DNA of 64,000 bases from Kryptolebias marmoratus. Its lineage: Eukaryota > Chordata > Actinopteri > Cyprinodontiformes > Rivulidae. Within the stretch, counting starts at the first letter, position 1. Each line of letters begins with the position of its first letter. The notes below the pieces were generated by a model. The model saw only the letters and a list, made by a program, of their open reading frames with translations, searched no databases and had not been told where the DNA came from. Shown in pieces: positions 61,185-64,000 of this stretch. A program made the translations under genes and the position numbers. The stretch is taken from assembly GCF_001649575.2 (NCBI RefSeq), contig NC_051431.1, forward strand, positions 9,646,844 through 9,710,843, given 5' to 3'.

Positions 61185-61650
61185 TCAAGGCTGAGAAGGA
61201 GGAGGAGGGCCGGCGTGTGATGTGCCCTGTGGGGTGCAGTGAGAGCTGAAGCAGTCAGTCCAAACGGGCACAAGGAGATTAGTGCAGAGAGGGAGGAGGG
61301 TCACGGGCGTAGAAGGGGATTTTGGGTCCTGAGCACAAAGGCGGGAGAGGAGGAGTCACTGAGGACAAGGGGGGAGTGAAGGAGAGGAGGGAGGAAAGTG
61401 GGAGAGGGGGTGTTGATGAATCAGTTTGTCTTCCCTTTTGTTGTGCAAATGTTAGGAGCCGGACTGTTACTGCCGGAGAGGCCGGTGATTGGTGGGCCGG
61501 ATTTAAATTGTAAGGTGCATTTGGGGCTGATGGCTGTTGCTGCTGGACTTTGAACTGTCACTGAAGGAGGAGTGGGAGGGAAACCACGGCCGAGACAAAC
61601 CGGACGAAGCTTTCTGAAGCCAGAACAGACTCTGAGCAAGACTTCAGATT
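61185..61650 (+). promoter_or_regulatory. Candidate promoter or noncoding first exon of a downstream gene
   Basis: A G-rich, relatively CpG-containing block stands out from AT-rich surroundings. It has an inverted CCAAT box (gattggtggg, about 61487) and an AT-rich tttaaat about 10 bp on. The following 130 bp are exon-like, and a gtaag occurs at 61511-61515. No ATG-led frame of note follows, so this would be an untranslated exon. It could also simply be a GC-rich patch. Confidence 0.3.
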
Positions 61651-61671
61651 TTGGTTATGTAGAAACACTAT

Positions 61672-61945
61672 TGTCCACAGCTCTTTGAACAACCTCAGTT
61701 TGGTGAAACTACACAATTATTTGATTATTTGAAAACACAGTAGCAGCAGCAGATAACCACACAGTGCCAAAATTACTATGATCTGAAAAGTTATAAAATA
61801 ATGTTTACATAAAACTTTTGAGTTTAGGTTGCTTTAAACAAGCCACTTTTGGTCTTGGTCCTGCTCTGATTCGTCATTAACCAGAATTAAACTCTTATTT
61901 CTCCAACCTAAGGTCGTTCAAAGAGCTTTTTACAGCAGATATTAT
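61672..61945. mobile_element. Palindromic MITE-like element, family C
   Basis: The left arm reads cagctctttgaacaacctcagtttgg. The right arm reads ttggtcttggtcctgctctg, ttaaactcttatttctccaa and gttcaaagagc, the inverse of the left. The middle contains gcagcagcaga as in other copies. Confidence 0.65.
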
Positions 61946-64000
61946 TGATCGTACGCTTTAATAATTTGTTTTGCATGATTTTCGTGTAGCTAAATCTTAA
62001 TAATGAATAGTCATTATACTTACATCGTTATACAATGTTGACTGTTTTTCAAAAAAGCTTTTTCCTGATGTGAGGAAGTGAGGAAATCCTGCTGAAAAGC
62101 AGCACTTTGTTTAAAACTACCAGAGCCCCAAAATACTGTTAAAATAAAAATCAATAGTGCTGTTTCTATAATTTTATCAAGTTACAAAAAAGGGTCTTTT
62201 TATGTTGCTATATAAGAAAAAATGGATACCACTTTTTAATATTTATGGTCGTGTTTTACTTCTTTTGAGACAAAGGTTGAAGTAAGTTGCTTTCTCCTTT
62301 TTCTTTGTTAAACTTTAACAAAAAGATTGAATGATTATTTAATAATTAATTAATTAATTAATTATTAACCTCTCTGTCTCAAAAACAAGGAAAGGTCCAC
62401 TCCGAAATCCACTCCGGGCTTTGCCAAACTCACTTGTTCCACAGCAGTAGTAGTCATTTGAAAAGGCACCATGCTGGATGCAGTGGTGGTTACTTCCCCA
62501 CACAGGGAAGTTGTTGGGACCTTCTGTGTCTGAAAGCACTGGGACAATATTTAACTTCAGATAATACTCAGTACCATGGATTTCCACTTCCTGAACAGCT
62601 GCTCGTACTTCTACTACTGGTGAAAAGGGACAAGGTCTTAGGAAGCTGACAACATTGTTTCAAAGGCTGACAATAAAGTGAAAGAGGTACGTTCAACTGA
62701 TGCTTGATGCCATTTTCTTTCCTTTTTAAAAGGAGAATAAGACATTGAGTAATGATAAGGTGTACACACTTAGAAGGCCTGGTTTCTGCTTGTTCACTTT
62801 TCTCACTTTGGCATTCTGCACGCGTCTTGGCTGTCACTATAAATTCACAGTTGTTAGGATGTTGTGTGCAGTATCCAAGCAGCTGTGCACCTGTTCAATC
62901 CGTGTTGCTGGACCCGAGCTCAATAAAACAGAAATCCTAACGTTTCGGTTCCCTTGTTTTATTCTGCTGCTCCAGGTAAGATATGAACACGCCAGCTATT
63001 TATTCCTTTCTTCTCATTTCTATATTTTTGTGGTCATGAACAAATCAATAACTAATCGGTGTGTGACTGATGAAATATTTTCTGGTTTCCTTTTTTTTTT
63101 CCTCCTCTGGTTTGCAGCCAGGCCAGCACAACAAAGGCCTTTATTCCACTCAGTCAGTAACCATCCCAGTGAGAAAGACGTTTGGCACCCCCCCCCCCCA
63201 TCTGAAAGGACAGTCCTTGGGGATTTTTTTGATTTGATTTGAGTGGGTTGAGTGTGGTTGACCGGGTGTGAAAGACAAAGAGATTTAAAGAGACAGACAG
63301 CTGATGTGACACTAACTGAAATGTAAAATGTAAACTCACATTTTTCACCTTGAGTTTCTATTTCAGCCACTTCTTTGATAGGTTATTGAGTTTTCCCTCA
63401 TGTAGGCCTAAATCAGGTGATTGTTTTGCTTGCTGTCACATGAAACACACACTTTTAAGCAGCTATAACTCCAAGCAGCTACTTCACAACCCACCCACAC
63501 ACACTGTGGAGAGAGTGTGTTGAGGAATGCATCAGCCGTAAAGTGACTCCCTTGTTATTACGAGACTGGAAGTATTGTGAGCGGCGTATCGGCTTACTGG
63601 TGTTGGTTTGTAGGAGTTGAAACCTGACTCTCTGTGGGTGCTCTGATCCCTCATGAATAATTGAAGTTTCTTGGCGGAAAGGAAAGGAGGCGGCACGAGG
63701 AATGGTCGGCCCCGGGGTTGAATTAGCCACGCTGTGAATATATGGGAGTGTAAATATGTGGATAAAAAAGTCCAAAACATCTTGTTTTTTTTTTCTAATC
63801 TGCTCACAAAAAGCAAAACAAGAAAGTGAAGTAGAAACTGAGGCGTTATTGTTTCAACACCTGATCCAGAAAACTTCTTTTTCTTCTGCAAAAAAGCAGG
63901 AAAAGTTTTCATTCTGTAATGTGGACACAATGTAGGTATTTTGAGTTCACAAAAAGGAAATGCAAAGTCTTTGAAAAGTGTTTGAAATAGGTGAATGGTC

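Larger units (their letters stand above)
58960..64000. other. Gene-free region downstream of the C3orf33 homologue
   Basis: No protein-coding exon can be supported. Contents: the 3' flank of the C3orf33 homologue (an ATTAAA near 59272 is the nearest weak poly(A) signal), a gctaaaagtagcaaaa minisatellite, a Penelope-like insertion, a GC-rich possible promoter or first exon, a family C MITE, and a ttaa tetranucleotide run at about 62342-62366. The 62.4-64.0 kb sequence shows nothing recognisable apart from homopolymers and a C run at 63189-63200. Confidence 0.5.

Overview
The window reads as nuclear DNA of a teleost fish. It holds short exons with canonical GT/AG junctions, AT-rich introns, CA/TA microsatellites, tRNA-derived SINEs, LINE and Penelope-like relics and MITEs of teleost type, plus vertebrate orthologues of human DYRK1A, THAP12, MAP6, HINFP, MED13 and C3orf33. 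There is no bacterial, phage or CRISPR content. Three runs of N (1569-1734, 2880-3555, 60300-60721) are assembly gaps next to homopolymers or a repeat.

Layout: 245-832 (+) is the last coding exon of a DYRK1A-type kinase, followed by a long 3' UTR. A convergent pair of proline tRNA genes lies at 4900-5306. thap12 (6124-9681, +, 5 coding exons, 750 aa) follows behind a CCAAT/GC-box promoter. map6 (11286-18041, +, 3 coding exons, 347 aa) has introns filled with dispersed repeats. The 18.0-24.3 kb interval holds no gene and carries a decayed LINE. hinfp (24371-30720, +, 9 coding exons, 508 aa) runs tail to tail into med13 (54061 down to 32319, -, 30 coding exons, about 2126 aa). med13 is head to head with a C3orf33 homologue (55309-58959, +, 5 coding exons, 259 aa) across about 1.25 kb of likely shared promoter. 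The last 5 kb holds a Penelope-like insertion with clear target-site duplications and a GC-rich tract that may be the promoter or first exon of a downstream gene.

The genes do not form one pathway. Several act in nuclear gene control: HINFP on histone H4 genes, MED13 in the Mediator kinase module, DYRK1A as a nuclear kinase and THAP12 as a THAP zinc-finger protein. MAP6 stabilises microtubules and the C3orf33 product is a poorly studied putative membrane protein. Exon chains were built by hand from splice signals, reading phase and remembered family similarity. The intron phases close for all five complete genes.

The most distinctive non-genic structure is the repeat landscape: a palindromic MITE family (at least seven partial or full copies), a second dispersed family that often occurs as tandem dimers, a TA-flanked MITE, SINEs inserted into older repeats, and a 5'-truncated Penelope-like element with inverted ends. 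I found no convincing novel multi-gene system.
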